DNA of 64,000 bases from Bifidobacterium sp. WK012_4_13 (GTDB taxonomy: Bacteria; Actinomycetota; Actinomycetes; Actinomycetales; Bifidobacteriaceae): contig NZ_CP129683.1 of assembly GCF_041080835.1 (NCBI RefSeq), positions 310,001 to 374,000 of the forward strand, given 5' to 3'. Numbering within the stretch: the stretch's first letter is position 1; each line of letters begins with the position of its first letter. This document shows positions 9,074 to 18,792 of this stretch, piece after piece. Made by a program: the position numbers and the translations under genes. The notes beneath the pieces were generated by a model. The model ran no database searches. It was not told the DNA's origin and saw only the letters and a list, made by a program, of their open reading frames with translations.

Positions 9074-12034
9074 GTGGTAGCAGTCCTGGACAAAGTCCTT
9101 CGCATGGGCGAAGGTCACCAGCTTCGTAAACTTCAGAACGTCGCGAAGGCGGTCAATGCGCTTGAAGACGGCATAAAGGCCATGAGCGATGAGGATTTGA
9201 AGGCTCAGACCGGAAAATTCAGAGAGCGCATCGACAATGGCGAGTCGCTTGACTCGTTGATGCCTGAGGCATTCGCCACAGTGCGCGAAGTATCACGACG
9301 AACCCTGGGGCAGCGTCACTTCGACGTGCAGCTCATGGGAGGCGCTGCCCTGCATTGGGGCAACATCGCAGAGATGAAGACCGGCGAGGGCAAGACGCTG
9401 GTGGCGACACTGCCAAGCTATCTGAATGCGCTTTCAGGCAAGGGCGTGCACGTGGTGACCGTCAACGACTATCTCGCCAGCTACCAGTCAGAGCTCATGG
9501 GACGCATCTTCCGTTTCCTCGGCATGAACGTCGGCTGCATCATCACCGACCAGAAGCCGCCGGAGCGTCGCAAGCAGTATGAGGCCGATATCACTTACGG
9601 CACCAACAATGAGTTCGGCTTTGACTATCTGCGCGACAACATGGCTTGGGAAAAGGCCGATCTTGTTCAGCGAGGCCATAATTTCGCCATCGTCGACGAA
9701 GTCGATTCGATTCTCATCGATGAGGCCCGAACCCCACTGATAATCTCTGGCCCGGCCGAGGGCGACGTCACACGCTGGTACCGTCAGTTCGCGCGTCTGG
9801 TTCCAAGGCTCACGAGGGACGAGGACTACGAGGTGGACGAGAAGAAGAAGGTCGTCGGCATTCTTGACCCAGGCATTACCAAGGTCGAGGACTATCTGGG
9901 CATCGAAAACCTGTATGAGCCAAGCAACACACCTCTTATCGGCTATCTGAACAACGCCATCAAGGCCAAGGAGCTCTTCATCCGTGACCGCGACTATGTC
10001 GTCCAGAGTGGCGAGGTGCTGATCGTAGATGAGCATACCGGCCGTATCCTGTCCGGACGACGCTACAACGAGGGTCTTCATCAGGCCATCGAGGCCAAGG
10101 AGAACGTCGAGGTCAAGGCTGAGAACCAGACCTTTGCGACCATCACGTTGCAGAACTACTTCCGCATGTATGACAAGCTCGCAGGCATGACGGGCACGGC
10201 GGAGACGGAAGCCGCGGAGTTCATGGGAACATACAAGCTTGGAGTCATTCCCATTCCGACGAACCGTCCGATGGTGCGCATGGATCAGGATGATCTGATC
10301 TTCCGTACCAAGAAAGAGAAGCTCACCGCCATCGTCAAGGATGTCGCCAAGCGTCATTCGACCGGTCAGCCGGTCTTGCTCGGCACGGCCTCGGTCGAAT
10401 CCTCCGAAGTCGTCTCTTCGCTTCTCGATGTGGCTGAAATTCCGCATCAGGTGCTTAACGCGAAGCAGCATGCGAAGGAGGCGGCGGTCGTCGCCGTCGC
10501 AGGGCGCAAGGATGCCGTGACCGTCGCGACCAACATGGCCGGGCGAGGCACCGACATCATGCTCGGCGGCAATGTGGAGTTCCTTGCCGATCAAAAGCTT
10601 CGCGCACAGGGGTATTCCGCAGAGGACACCCCTCAGGAATACGAGAAGCTTTGGCCTGAGACCCTACAGGAAATCAAGGAGCAGGCCAAGGACGAGCACG
10701 AGGAAGTCGTCGACCTGGGCGGCCTGTATGTGCTTGGAACCGAGCGTCACGAATCACGCCGCATCGACAATCAGCTTCGTGGCCGTTCCGGTCGTCAGGG
10801 TGACCCTGGCGAGTCGCGCTTCTACCTGAGCCTTGAGGACGACCTGATGCGTCTGTTCAACACCCAGCTTGTCGCACGCGTCATGTCCAGGGGCATGCCG
10901 GAGGGCGAGCCGATCGAGTCAAAGAGCGTTTCCAAGGGCGTGAGGAATGCACAGAAGGCTGTCGAGTCACGCAACTTCGAAATCCGTAAGAACGTTCTCA
11001 AATATGACGATGTGATGAACAAGCAGCGTCAGGTCATCTATGCGGAGCGTCAGTCCGTCTTGAAGGGCGAGGACATCCATGACGACATCGAGCGATTCAT
11101 CAGTGACACGGTCGCTTCATACATCCGTGGGGCGAACAAGGGATCGGACAAGCCGGGCAACTGGGACATCGACGGACTATGGGAAGCGCTGTCGAGCGTC
11201 TATCCGGTGAGCATCGACAAGGACGAGACGACCGAGAAAATCGCCAAGCTTAAGGGCGACAAGGCCGCCGAGGCCTTGCAGGAGGCCATAGTCGATGATG
11301 CCCGCGAACAGTATGAGTCGCGTGAGGAGACCATCGGCGAAGTGGGCATGCGTCAGCTCGAACGCAGGGTGGTGCTTGCCGTGCTCGATCGAAAGTGGCG
11401 TGAGCACCTTTACGAGATGGACTATCTCAAGGACGGCATAGGACTGCGCGGCATGGGACAGCGCGATCCCTTGGTCGAGTATCAGCGCGAGGGCTATCAG
11501 ATGTATAACTCCATGATCGAGGCGATCAAGGAGGAGTCCGTGCAGCTGCTCTTCAACGTCGACATCCAGCAGGTTGCCGAAACCGAAGATCCTGACTCCG
11601 AACGGGACGAGGATGCCGCTGTGGATTCCGCTCAGGAGCAGCTTGACATTCATTCGACGAAGGACGCGAAGGGCGTTCCCAGCGTCGAGAGTGACGAGTC
11701 CGACGCGGTGGCCGATGCCGAAGGTGATCTCGAGGCTGACGGCGGTTCCGAACATGATGCCGTGGTCCTGGACGGTAGCCAGGATACGGCCGATACGGCA
11801 TCCGAGAAGGAAGTCGGCGAAGATGGATCCGATGGTGAGTCTGTGGGCATCACCGGCCGAGAGCCAATGAGCCATGCCGATGCCAAGGTCAAATCCAAGC
11901 GTCCGAAGGACGAGGAGCTTCGCTCCCCATGGGCAGATGGAAAGACCTACCCAGGAACCTCGAAGAACGCGCCATGCCCATGTGGATCGGGCAGAAAGTA
12001 CAAGATGTGCCATGGTCAGAACGAGAAGCACTAG
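9074..12034 (+). CDS. secA: Preprotein translocase ATPase subunit SecA
   Basis: 986 aa from GTG 9074 with GGGAG upstream; the protein then opens [14 protein letters not shown] like other actinobacterial SecA1. The motor domain 1 has Walker [12 protein letters not shown] (about residue 100) and DEAD-type [15 protein letters not shown] (about residue 208). Motor 2 holds [14 protein letters not shown] and [13 protein letters not shown]. The scaffold and wing domains follow, then an acidic, poorly conserved linker (about 840-940) and a SEC-C zinc motif [15 protein letters not shown] at the end. It drives secretory proteins through SecYEG. A single monocistronic housekeeping gene. Confidence 0.98.
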   Translation: MVAVLDKVLRMGEGHQLRKLQNVAKAVNALEDGIKAMSDEDLKAQTGKFRERIDNGESLDSLMPEAFATVREVSRRTLGQRHFDVQLMGGAALHWGNIAEMKTGEGKTLVATLPSYLNALSGKGVHVVTVNDYLASYQSELMGRIFRFLGMNVGCIITDQKPPERRKQYEADITYGTNNEFGFDYLRDNMAWEKADLVQRGHNFAIVDEVDSILIDEARTPLIISGPAEGDVTRWYRQFARLVPRLTRDEDYEVDEKKKVVGILDPGITKVEDYLGIENLYEPSNTPLIGYLNNAIKAKELFIRDRDYVVQSGEVLIVDEHTGRILSGRRYNEGLHQAIEAKENVEVKAENQTFATITLQNYFRMYDKLAGMTGTAETEAAEFMGTYKLGVIPIPTNRPMVRMDQDDLIFRTKKEKLTAIVKDVAKRHSTGQPVLLGTASVESSEVVSSLLDVAEIPHQVLNAKQHAKEAAVVAVAGRKDAVTVATNMAGRGTDIMLGGNVEFLADQKLRAQGYSAEDTPQEYEKLWPETLQEIKEQAKDEHEEVVDLGGLYVLGTERHESRRIDNQLRGRSGRQGDPGESRFYLSLEDDLMRLFNTQLVARVMSRGMPEGEPIESKSVSKGVRNAQKAVESRNFEIRKNVLKYDDVMNKQRQVIYAERQSVLKGEDIHDDIERFISDTVASYIRGANKGSDKPGNWDIDGLWEALSSVYPVSIDKDETTEKIAKLKGDKAAEALQEAIVDDAREQYESREETIGEVGMRQLERRVVLAVLDRKWREHLYEMDYLKDGIGLRGMGQRDPLVEYQREGYQMYNSMIEAIKEESVQLLFNVDIQQVAETEDPDSERDEDAAVDSAQEQLDIHSTKDAKGVPSVESDESDAVADAEGDLEADGGSEHDAVVLDGSQDTADTASEKEVGEDGSDGESVGITGREPMSHADAKVKSKRPKDEELRSPWADGKTYPGTSKNAPCPCGSGRKYKMCHGQNEKH

Positions 12035-12056
12035 GAAACTCGCCTGGTCATGAAAT

Positions 12057-12108
12057 AACCCGTTGCCATATTGTGCGCTAATATCGTGCAGTAATGGCAG
12101 CGGGTTTT
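12057..12108 (+). terminator. Rho-independent terminator of secA
   Basis: AACCCGTTGCCAT pairs with ATGGCAGCGGGTT across a loop of about 22 nt, followed by TTTT. It lies 23 bp after the secA stop. Confidence 0.8.
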
Positions 12109-12161
12109 CCATTTTTCATTGAAATTCCCAAACATATCAGCAATCAGCATTCGGAGGAATC

Positions 12162-13211
12162 ATGACTGAACCGTTTACATGGAAGTCCATACTGACCACC
12201 TTGGTGGCAGGCAACCATCTTTCAGCGGAACAGTCACAGTGGTATATGGATGAGCTCATGAGTGGCAAGGCGGATCCTGTTCCAGTCGCCGCGGTGCTTG
12301 CCGTGCAGTCAACGCTTGGCTTCACCAGCGAAGAGGTCGCCGGTGCGGCGAAAGCGATGGTCTCACATGCCGTGCCGCTGCATGTCTCGGGCGAGACGAC
12401 CGACATCGTCGGCACCGGGGGAGACGGTGCAGCGACCGTGAACCTGTCCACGATGGGCGCGATCATCGCCTCCGCTGCAGGCGTGAAGGTCGTCAAGCAT
12501 GGAAACCGCGCTGCGACAAGCAAGTGCGGAGCTGCGGACTGCCTGGAAGCCCTGGGACTGCCACTTGACATTCCGGCTGCCCGGGTGGGCGAGATCGGTG
12601 ATGAGGTCGGCATCACCTTCGCCTTCGCGAAGACCTTCCATCCTTCGATGCGCTTCGCTGGTCCGGTTAGATCCGCCTTGGGCGTCACCACGATTTTCAA
12701 TCTTCTTGGACCCCTCACCAATCCTGCAAGTCCCAAGCACGTCGCCATCGGCTGCGCGAAGCGCGAGCTGAGCCCCATGATGGCCGATGTCTATGCAAGA
12801 CGCGGACAGGAGGGCATGGTCTACACCTCATCCGAGGGCCTTGACGAAATGGCTCCGACAGGACCGGTTTCGGTATGGGAGATACGCAACGGTCAGGTTC
12901 ATGAGACCCAATTCGATCCCACCGTCGAATTGGGGTTGAAGCCGGTCAAGGTCGCGGATCTGAGAGGTGGGGAGCCAGAGTTCAACGCGCAGGTGGCTCG
13001 CAATCTCTTCGCAGGCGAACAGGTACCGTCCCGCAGCACGGCACTGCTGAATGCGGCATCGGCGATCGTCGCCGATCAGCACCTGCTGGACTCGCCTGAT
13101 GCTTCGCTTACGGACAGATTCAAGCAGGCATATGCATTGGCTGAACATGCCGTCGATTCAGGTGCGGCGCAGGCGCTCCTTGAACGCTGGGTCTCCGTCG
13201 CCCAGAAGTGA
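12162..13211 (+). CDS. trpD: Anthranilate phosphoribosyltransferase
   Basis: 349 aa, standard length; RBS CGGAGG before ATG 12162. TrpD transfers phosphoribose from PRPP to anthranilate, the second committed step of tryptophan synthesis. Diagnostic motifs are the PRPP loop GTGGDGAATVNLST, KHGNRAATSKCGAADCLEALG-type glycine-rich segment (anthranilate site), and FAKTFHPSMR. It stands alone between secA and a convergent membrane-protein gene, away from any other trp gene in the window. Confidence 0.95.
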   Translation: MTEPFTWKSILTTLVAGNHLSAEQSQWYMDELMSGKADPVPVAAVLAVQSTLGFTSEEVAGAAKAMVSHAVPLHVSGETTDIVGTGGDGAATVNLSTMGAIIASAAGVKVVKHGNRAATSKCGAADCLEALGLPLDIPAARVGEIGDEVGITFAFAKTFHPSMRFAGPVRSALGVTTIFNLLGPLTNPASPKHVAIGCAKRELSPMMADVYARRGQEGMVYTSSEGLDEMAPTGPVSVWEIRNGQVHETQFDPTVELGLKPVKVADLRGGEPEFNAQVARNLFAGEQVPSRSTALLNAASAIVADQHLLDSPDASLTDRFKQAYALAEHAVDSGAAQALLERWVSVAQK

Positions 13212-13230
13212 TGCTGAGGCAGACGTCCCG

Positions 13231-13290
13231 GGTTTAAAATTTTGGCGTTTGAAATCATAACTTTTGAAATCACAATGCTTGAAATATCAG
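13231..13290. repeat. Degenerate 15-bp tandem repeat between trpD and the convergent gene
   Basis: Four consecutive 15-bp units: GGTTTAAAATTTTGG, CGTTTGAAATCATAA, CTTTTGAAATCACAA, TGCTTGAAATATCAG. The shared core is TTTGAAAT. It fills the 97-bp gap between the trpD stop and the convergent gene's stop and is markedly AT-rich for this genome. Confidence 0.6.
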
Positions 13291-13308
13291 CGTTGTGCGA
13301 GCGCCGGA

Positions 13309-13983
13309 CTATACGCGCGACCCATCATCGAATGGGTCGCTTCTTGTCTCCGTGTGCCCTCGATGCTGATAGAACAATCCGGCAGCGCCGAGAATCGTGA
13401 GCAATCCGCCGATCGTTCCCAGCACTGATGCGAATTGTGACAGCAGAATGGCGCCGGCCAATGCCAGGACGCCGAGAACGACGAATGCCACATAGATCAG
13501 GGTGGTCTTCCGAACCGGTCCAATCGCAGGATTCGGCGGAATGAAGTCATTGCCCTGATCCATCACATCCTCGGTATCCAGCCAGCTGCTGCCAGTGAAA
13601 TCACGCGGCCCGTGGCCGGCGCCCCGCGCGCCCGCAAAGGAATCCGCCTTGAGATCCCTGACATTGAGCGCCGCCTTTTTCTGTTCACGCTGAACGTGCC
13701 TTTCAAACTTCTTCGCGTTGCGGGATTGCTCGATCGAACCCATATCGTCCGCATGCTCGCTCATGAACATCTCCCAATCGTCATCGGGATTCGATGGGCG
13801 GGACTTTCTGTCCCCTTCCTTCGGCATGTCGGCTTTGTTCGCTCTGCCATCGTGGCCATGGCCGTTCGCCGCGCTTCCGACTGCGTCATCGCTGCCATCG
13901 GAATCGTGTGCGTCGCCGTCGCCGTTCCCTGGATTTGGCTGCTCGTCAAACGGATTGGTATTCTTGTGCTCGGTCATACTCAT
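13309..13983 (-). CDS. Hypothetical membrane protein with acidic cytoplasmic domain
   Basis: 224 aa from ATG 13983 (GAGG at a spacing of 7; ATG 13977 is an alternative). The first 110 residues are hydrophilic, rich in Asp, Gly, Asn and His (GNGDGDAHDSDGSDD), then basic (KKFERHVQREQKK). Two adjacent transmembrane helices follow at about 160-205 (TTLIYVAFVVLGVLALAGAI and the LGTIGGLLTILGAAGLF segment), ending in a short polar tail. I do not recognise a characterised family. It is divergent from the acyltransferase gene with only 42 bp between starts, so the two may share a regulatory region. Confidence 0.75.
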   Translation of the reverse strand: MSMTEHKNTNPFDEQPNPGNGDGDAHDSDGSDDAVGSAANGHGHDGRANKADMPKEGDRKSRPSNPDDDWEMFMSEHADDMGSIEQSRNAKKFERHVQREQKKAALNVRDLKADSFAGARGAGHGPRDFTGSSWLDTEDVMDQGNDFIPPNPAIGPVRKTTLIYVAFVVLGVLALAGAILLSQFASVLGTIGGLLTILGAAGLFYQHRGHTETRSDPFDDGSRV

Positions 13984-14025
13984 ACTTTAGCCTCAGCGGT
14001 TGGCAATCCGCTGGCCAGGAGGAAC

Positions 14026-14754
14026 ATGCTGTATTGGTTTTTCGTTAAGCTCATAGGACCTTTTGCCCGTCGCCGTCTGAGCCCGTCGGTTTCCGGACTT
14101 GAGAACATTCCTGCACGGGGTGGGGCCATCATCGCTTCCAACCATCTTGCCGTCATCGATGATGGGCTGCTGCCGCTTGTCAGCCCCCGAATGATTCATT
14201 TCATGGGCAAATCCGAATACTTCACCGGCAAGGGGTTCAAGGGAGCGTTCAAGAAGTGGTGGTTCACTTCCGTGGGCGTATTCCCGGTAGACCGCTCCGG
14301 AGGATCGAAGTCGCTGGGGGCCTTGGAGACCGCCCGGCACATTCTTGAATCCGGGGAGCTGTTCGGCATTCATCCGGAAGGGACGAGAAGCCCTGACGGA
14401 AGGCTGTATCGCGGACATACCGGCGTGGCACGTCTGGCATTTGAGACAGGAATGCCGATTGTTCCCGCCGCCCTTGTCGGGACGCGTGAATTGCAGAAGC
14501 CTGGAAAGATCCTGCCGTCGAAAGGCAAGACAAAGGTGCGTTTCGGTCAGCCGATAGCAGTGCCGAAGATTCCAGAGGACCAATTGACGCATGAACAGAT
14601 CCGCTCGCTCACCAACCGCATGATGAAGTCGATCGCCGATCTGAGCGGACAGGAATACGTCGACATCTATGCCCAGATCGCGAAGAAGGATATGGCGGCA
14701 CGCCAGTCGCAGGGGCAGCAGCAGAGCGAATCCAAGCCGACGCAGGATCGATAG
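14026..14754 (+). CDS. plsC: 1-acyl-sn-glycerol-3-phosphate acyltransferase family protein
   Basis: 242 aa from ATG 14026 with CCAGGAGGAAC immediately upstream; the longer frame to 13612 runs antisense through the neighbouring gene and is rejected. The LPLAT catalytic motif HLAVIDD (HX4D) occurs near residue 40 and the glycerolphosphate motif HPEGTRSPDG near residue 117, followed by GMPIVPAALVGT. This enzyme family acylates lysophosphatidic acid to phosphatidic acid at the membrane. A PlsC-type gene near a Ser/Thr kinase and a polyprenyl synthase also occurs in mycobacteria around pknL/idsA2. Confidence 0.87.
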   Translation: MLYWFFVKLIGPFARRRLSPSVSGLENIPARGGAIIASNHLAVIDDGLLPLVSPRMIHFMGKSEYFTGKGFKGAFKKWWFTSVGVFPVDRSGGSKSLGALETARHILESGELFGIHPEGTRSPDGRLYRGHTGVARLAFETGMPIVPAALVGTRELQKPGKILPSKGKTKVRFGQPIAVPKIPEDQLTHEQIRSLTNRMMKSIADLSGQEYVDIYAQIAKKDMAARQSQGQQQSESKPTQDR

Positions 14755-14836
14755 CATCCGTATCTGAAGGGTTTCGAGGCGCTTATTCGCACAAGCTCGC
14801 AGCCATTCTCACAAGTTCGCAGATGTGTGCGATAGA

Positions 14837-17053
14837 TCAGACCACAGTCAGGGTCACCACGGTGGGATTCCCGGAAGTGTCCCTGATTCTGATCTGGGCT
14901 CCCGGATCGGGGCTCTGCAGGCGAACCGTCTGCGTGATGTCTCCGAGTGGGGCGGAAATCTTTACGTCAAGGCCGAGCGCCTTGAGAATCTTGCTCGCGT
15001 CATCCTCATTCTTACCTCGGACGTCTGGAAGGGTCACCATCTGAGGACCCTTGGAAATGACCACTGAAACGGCGTCGCCCCAATGCAGCTGCGCTCCGGC
15101 TTCCTTGCTGCTGGAAATCACCTTGCCCGATGCGACCGTATCTGACCAATCTTCGCTAAAGGTGACATTGAGCTTTGCCTCGGCAAGCTGATGACGTGCG
15201 GAATCCTTTGTCGCCCCGACGATGTTTGGCATGCTCACCGGTTTTGGACCCTTCGACAGCACTATTTCAATCTCTGCGTTATGGTCCATCGTCGTGCCAG
15301 GCTCCGGGTCGATGCTTATGGCGGCGTTCTCCGGGATGTCGACCGAGTATTCGTCCTTCGCCTCGTCATGCATGACCTTGCTGAATCCAGCCGCCTTCAA
15401 TGCGTCGAGGGGGGCCTTGCCATGCGTCGTCGACGGATCGAGAATATCCGTTGGAATCGTGGCCTGACGCACCCCCTTGGAAATCACGAGACTGACGGCG
15501 CCGCCACGTTTGCTGATGTGAGCCCCGACGGTCTCGGGCCTTGCTGAAATGATGGATCCCTTGGGCACGGAATCGCTGAATTCCTCAGATTGGGTGAATG
15601 CTATCCCCGACGCTTTCAGAACAGAGCGGTATCTGGACCATGAGGCTCCCGAAACGCTGCACTCCTGGCTGGCCTTGCACGATACATCCGTCGGCGCCGG
15701 CAGACTGGAATAGCTTCCAGGGCCGAGGAAGTACCACCATGCGGAACCGCCAGCGATGCCCAGCGCGAAGAGAATTCCGACTATGCACGCGATGAGGCCG
15801 AGGCGGCGTCGGGGCCTCAAGGTCTTCGTCTCGCGTGCAGCGTCTTTGGGACCGACATCTTTAGGGTCGACGCCTTTGGTACCGATGCCTTTGGAGTCGG
15901 TACCTTTGAGGTTTGCGGCTTCGGAAGGGCCGGCAGCGTCAGAGCCGTCGGGTGGAGTCAGTCGGCGGGTCTCCAGATCCTGCGAGTTTGGCATCATATG
16001 AGTTGGCGTCATATGGGTCTGCGTCATATTGGTCTGTGCGATGTTCTCACCATGGTTCGAAGGTGGCTGCCCCTCTGTCTGGGATGACGGAAACGGCGGA
16101 TGCGTCTCATGGACTGCCTTGGACGTGGGAGCGTCGGTTCGCCTGTGTCCGAGCTGTGCAGGCATTTGGAATTGGCTGGCATCAAGGCTGAGCAGTCCGT
16201 TGAGTCCATGCAGTTCGTCCAAGGCCTCCTGAGCATTTCGTGGCCTGTCCTCGACTCGGCGGGAGGTCAGTCGTGCGATGAACGCCGATACGGCGGAGTC
16301 GATTCCTGGGCATGTCTCAGACAGCGGTGGGATGTCACTGTGGACATGCTTGAAGATGACGGTCACTGGATTCTCGCCGACAAAGGGAACCGTTCCTGTG
16401 AGCATCTCATAGGCGATGATGCCGCATGCATACACGTCGCCCTGCATCGTGGCCTGGTTGAATTCAATCATTTCCGGCGCAAGATACGCCGCGGTGCCCA
16501 AAAGCATGCCGGTGGTCGACAGCGTCGCCTGAGAGGCTACCTTCGCCAATCCGAAGTCGGTGAGCTGCACATGGCCACGGCTGTTGATCATGATGTTCTC
16601 CGGCTTGACGTCGCGATGCACGACCCCGGCTGCGTGCGCTGATGCCAGACCGTCAAGCGTTTCGGACAGTATCCGCAGGCTTTCATGAACCTTGAAGGTT
16701 CCACGCTGATTCATTTCGTGGCGAAGGTTGACTCCATGGACATATTCCATGACGAGAAACCCGACACCTTGATAGGTCCCTGTGTCATAGACCTGAACGA
16801 TGTGTGGATTGGCTATGGATGCGGAGGAGCGAGCTTCGCGATGGAACCGTTCGATGAACTGCTCCCTGTGATTTCCCTGGATGAGCTGCATATGCATCAT
16901 CTTCAGCGCCACGTGGCGGGAAAGGCGCTCATCCACCGCCTCGAAGACGCTCGCCATGCCGCCATCGGCAATCTTGCGAACGATGCGATAGCGCCCCTCA
17001 ATCACCTGCCCCTCGATCGTCGGGCTGTCGGATGCATACGGTTCTTCGCTCAT
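14837..17053 (-). CDS. PASTA-domain Ser/Thr protein kinase (PknB/PknL-like)
   Basis: 738 aa. The N-terminal kinase domain (about 15-285) has the glycine loop KIADGGMASVFEAV, Lys51 in HVALKMM, catalytic loop HRDVKPEN (Asp148) and DFG (Asp166). A long juxtamembrane linker contains two pentapeptide repeat tracts. One membrane helix follows (about 416-442, LGLIACIVGILFALGIAGG), then four extracellular PASTA repeats that in this family sense muropeptides or lipid II. No Shine-Dalgarno is visible; TACGAT lies six bases before ATG, which suggests a leaderless mRNA. The position next to a polyprenyl synthase resembles mycobacterial PknL. Confidence 0.94.
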   Translation of the reverse strand: MSEEPYASDSPTIEGQVIEGRYRIVRKIADGGMASVFEAVDERLSRHVALKMMHMQLIQGNHREQFIERFHREARSSASIANPHIVQVYDTGTYQGVGFLVMEYVHGVNLRHEMNQRGTFKVHESLRILSETLDGLASAHAAGVVHRDVKPENIMINSRGHVQLTDFGLAKVASQATLSTTGMLLGTAAYLAPEMIEFNQATMQGDVYACGIIAYEMLTGTVPFVGENPVTVIFKHVHSDIPPLSETCPGIDSAVSAFIARLTSRRVEDRPRNAQEALDELHGLNGLLSLDASQFQMPAQLGHRRTDAPTSKAVHETHPPFPSSQTEGQPPSNHGENIAQTNMTQTHMTPTHMMPNSQDLETRRLTPPDGSDAAGPSEAANLKGTDSKGIGTKGVDPKDVGPKDAARETKTLRPRRRLGLIACIVGILFALGIAGGSAWWYFLGPGSYSSLPAPTDVSCKASQECSVSGASWSRYRSVLKASGIAFTQSEEFSDSVPKGSIISARPETVGAHISKRGGAVSLVISKGVRQATIPTDILDPSTTHGKAPLDALKAAGFSKVMHDEAKDEYSVDIPENAAISIDPEPGTTMDHNAEIEIVLSKGPKPVSMPNIVGATKDSARHQLAEAKLNVTFSEDWSDTVASGKVISSSKEAGAQLHWGDAVSVVISKGPQMVTLPDVRGKNEDDASKILKALGLDVKISAPLGDITQTVRLQSPDPGAQIRIRDTSGNPTVVTLTVV
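15840..15914 (-). repeat. 15-bp in-frame tandem repeat in the kinase linker
   Basis: Five 15-bp units such as GCGTCTTTGGGACCG, ACATCTTTAGGGTCG and ACGCCTTTGGTACCG encode consecutive pentapeptides (NLKGT, DSKGI, GTKGV, DPKDV, GPKDA), about residues 380-405, just before the membrane helix. Confidence 0.75.
15991..16035 (-). repeat. Second 15-bp in-frame tandem repeat in the kinase linker
   Basis: Three units, GCATCATATGAGTTG, GCGTCATATGGGTCT and GCGTCATATTGGTCT, encode a Met-Thr-His-rich stretch (MTQTHMTPTHMM), about residues 340-354. The unit sequence is unrelated to the neighbouring tract but the period is the same. Confidence 0.75.
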
Positions 17054-17153
17054 ATAGGTATCGTAAGGTCGATGCTCGTCAAATCAATTCATGGCGTTGA
17101 GCTTCTTGGCTAAAAATACACGCTCTGACACGTGGAACAGCCCACCGTCGATG

Positions 17154-18323
17154 CTATCGGAGGGTTTGCGGGATGAAGAGGGAGCAGCAGCGTACCACGG
17201 AATCTCGAGAATCGTCAGACATGCGCAGCGCCTGTGCAGTGAGTTCGATGGAGCCGCGAACATCTGACCACAGCTGGGAAATTCTCCGCCTGGATTTGTC
17301 GATGGCACCGCTTTCATCAAAGATTCGAGTGATACGCTCCACATCGTTGCCGTCGCGCGTCTCAGCGGCGAAGACTTTCGCCAGATACTCCCTGTCGGTT
17401 CTGTCAGCCATGGTCAAGGCGTCTGCAAGCAATACCGTGCGCTTGCCTTCACGGATATCGCCGCCTGTGGGCTTGCCGATGCGTTCAGGTTCTCCGATGA
17501 CGTCGAGTAGGTCGTCGGCGAGCTGGAATGCCGTTCCCAGACGACTTCCGATGGCTTCGGCCATATCGGTGCCTTCGCCTGCATGCGATGGGGAATCAGA
17601 GCCTATGCAAGGCTGAATGCCGGCGGCAAGCATGCCTAATGTCAATGGAGCGACTGTGGTGTAGCTCGCGGTCTTCCAGCGGAAGACCGCCAATGACGCC
17701 TCTGCGAGCCTGCCCGGTTCGTCGAGCGGAACACGTTCGACGGCCAGATCGAGTACCTGACCGATCTCAACCTCGCGGTGCATGCGAAGGAAGGCCTGCA
17801 ATATGCCCTCCGAATGTTCCAGTTTCGAGACGGTCTCGTTCACGATGCCTATGCTCGCGGTCGACAGCAGATCTCCCAGCATTATTCCCAATCCAGCGCC
17901 TATATGCGTGATATGGCCGACGGCCGAGGGGAGGGCATCGTCGTCGCTGTGACCGGTCAGCTGGCCGAGGGCGGCTGCGAGCGCGACATGCGCGGATGGT
18001 CTTCCCCTGCGCAGGTCGGAGTTGTCGATTATGTCGTCATGGACCAGAGCAGCCGTCTGGAAGACTTCAACCGCACATGCAAGATCCATCACATTGCTGC
18101 GGTCGTTCGACCGATCGCCCTGAATCGCATCGTAGATGGTGAGCAGAAGCCGGGCTCGCAGCCGTTTCCCGCCTTCGTTCGAGATGATTCCCTGATCCTG
18201 CACGGTTCGATAGATCGGTGAGCACGATTGCGGTATGTGCGTTCCCGCGGGGGCTGCAAGGTGTGTGCCCACCAGGGATTCGATGCGATGGTTTATTGCC
18301 GGAATGTCTTCAGGGATCGTCAT
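17154..18323 (-). CDS. Polyprenyl diphosphate synthase (IdsA/GGPP-synthase type)
   Basis: 389 aa trans-prenyltransferase that condenses isopentenyl diphosphate with allylic primers to make C15-C20 or longer chains for quinone, carotenoid or carrier lipids. The first aspartate-rich motif is VHDDIIDNSDLRRG and the second is FQLADDLLD. The GGKRLRARLL segment near residue 54 is also typical. No Shine-Dalgarno precedes ATG 18323, but TAGTCT lies seven bases upstream, consistent with a leaderless transcript. Chain length cannot be set with confidence. It lies 100 bp upstream of the kinase on the same strand. Confidence 0.9.
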   Translation of the reverse strand: MTIPEDIPAINHRIESLVGTHLAAPAGTHIPQSCSPIYRTVQDQGIISNEGGKRLRARLLLTIYDAIQGDRSNDRSNVMDLACAVEVFQTAALVHDDIIDNSDLRRGRPSAHVALAAALGQLTGHSDDDALPSAVGHITHIGAGLGIMLGDLLSTASIGIVNETVSKLEHSEGILQAFLRMHREVEIGQVLDLAVERVPLDEPGRLAEASLAVFRWKTASYTTVAPLTLGMLAAGIQPCIGSDSPSHAGEGTDMAEAIGSRLGTAFQLADDLLDVIGEPERIGKPTGGDIREGKRTVLLADALTMADRTDREYLAKVFAAETRDGNDVERITRIFDESGAIDKSRRRISQLWSDVRGSIELTAQALRMSDDSRDSVVRCCSLFIPQTLR

Positions 18324-18792
18324 GTCTATGAGACTAACCGTTTTTTGCGACGTATGCCCTGATCTGGACCCTGAATGTGACGAACGCCGCTATGACGAAG
18401 CTTGGATCGGCCCCGGGGCCGGGGGAGGGGGAAACGATCGGATGACGTATCGGTCACTCTACCGATTACTCTACCGATCACTTTACCGATGACTTATCGA
18501 TCGGTCATCGATCGCCCTACCGATGACTCGACAGTGCGGAACATCTGTGCATGGGGATGTGCACTGTTTGAAAGCAATCCACAGAGTCTCACATTCGACC
18601 ACATGCCTCTTTTTCGCTTTCCATCAAGCGATGTCGGTGGCAGGTTTGAATGACCGCTTCCCCTTGGCGTCGTCCGCTCCCAACGGGGAGGTGGGCATAA
18701 TGCAGGCAGAAGTCGCCTTGATGCACCCTTGCGGTATATCAGCTACGCGACATGGCTGCGATCGAGCATCGTACAAGTGAGGAACATACATC
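18324..18792. other. Intergenic region between polyprenyl synthase and DUF4192 gene
   Basis: About 470 bp with no supported gene. It holds the divergent promoters of the flanking genes, a GC-only run near 18412-18430, a TACCGAT tandem repeat (18455-18533) and a GAGGAA RBS for the next gene at its right end. Confidence 0.4.
18455..18533. repeat. Degenerate 12-bp tandem repeat (ACTCTACCGATY)
   Basis: Three clear 12-bp units, TCACTCTACCGAT, TACTCTACCGAT and CACTTTACCGAT, are followed by decayed copies (GACTTATCGAT, GCCCTACCGAT). Intergenic, between two divergent genes. Confidence 0.65.

Noticed and set aside
9488..10594. 368-codon minus-strand frame inside secA, and 311 codons at 11177-12112
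   Set aside because: Opposite SecA core motifs and without an RBS or family motif.
18455..18533. TACCGAT array considered as a CRISPR array
   Set aside because: Units are 12 bp without spacers, no cas genes are present, so it is a plain tandem repeat.
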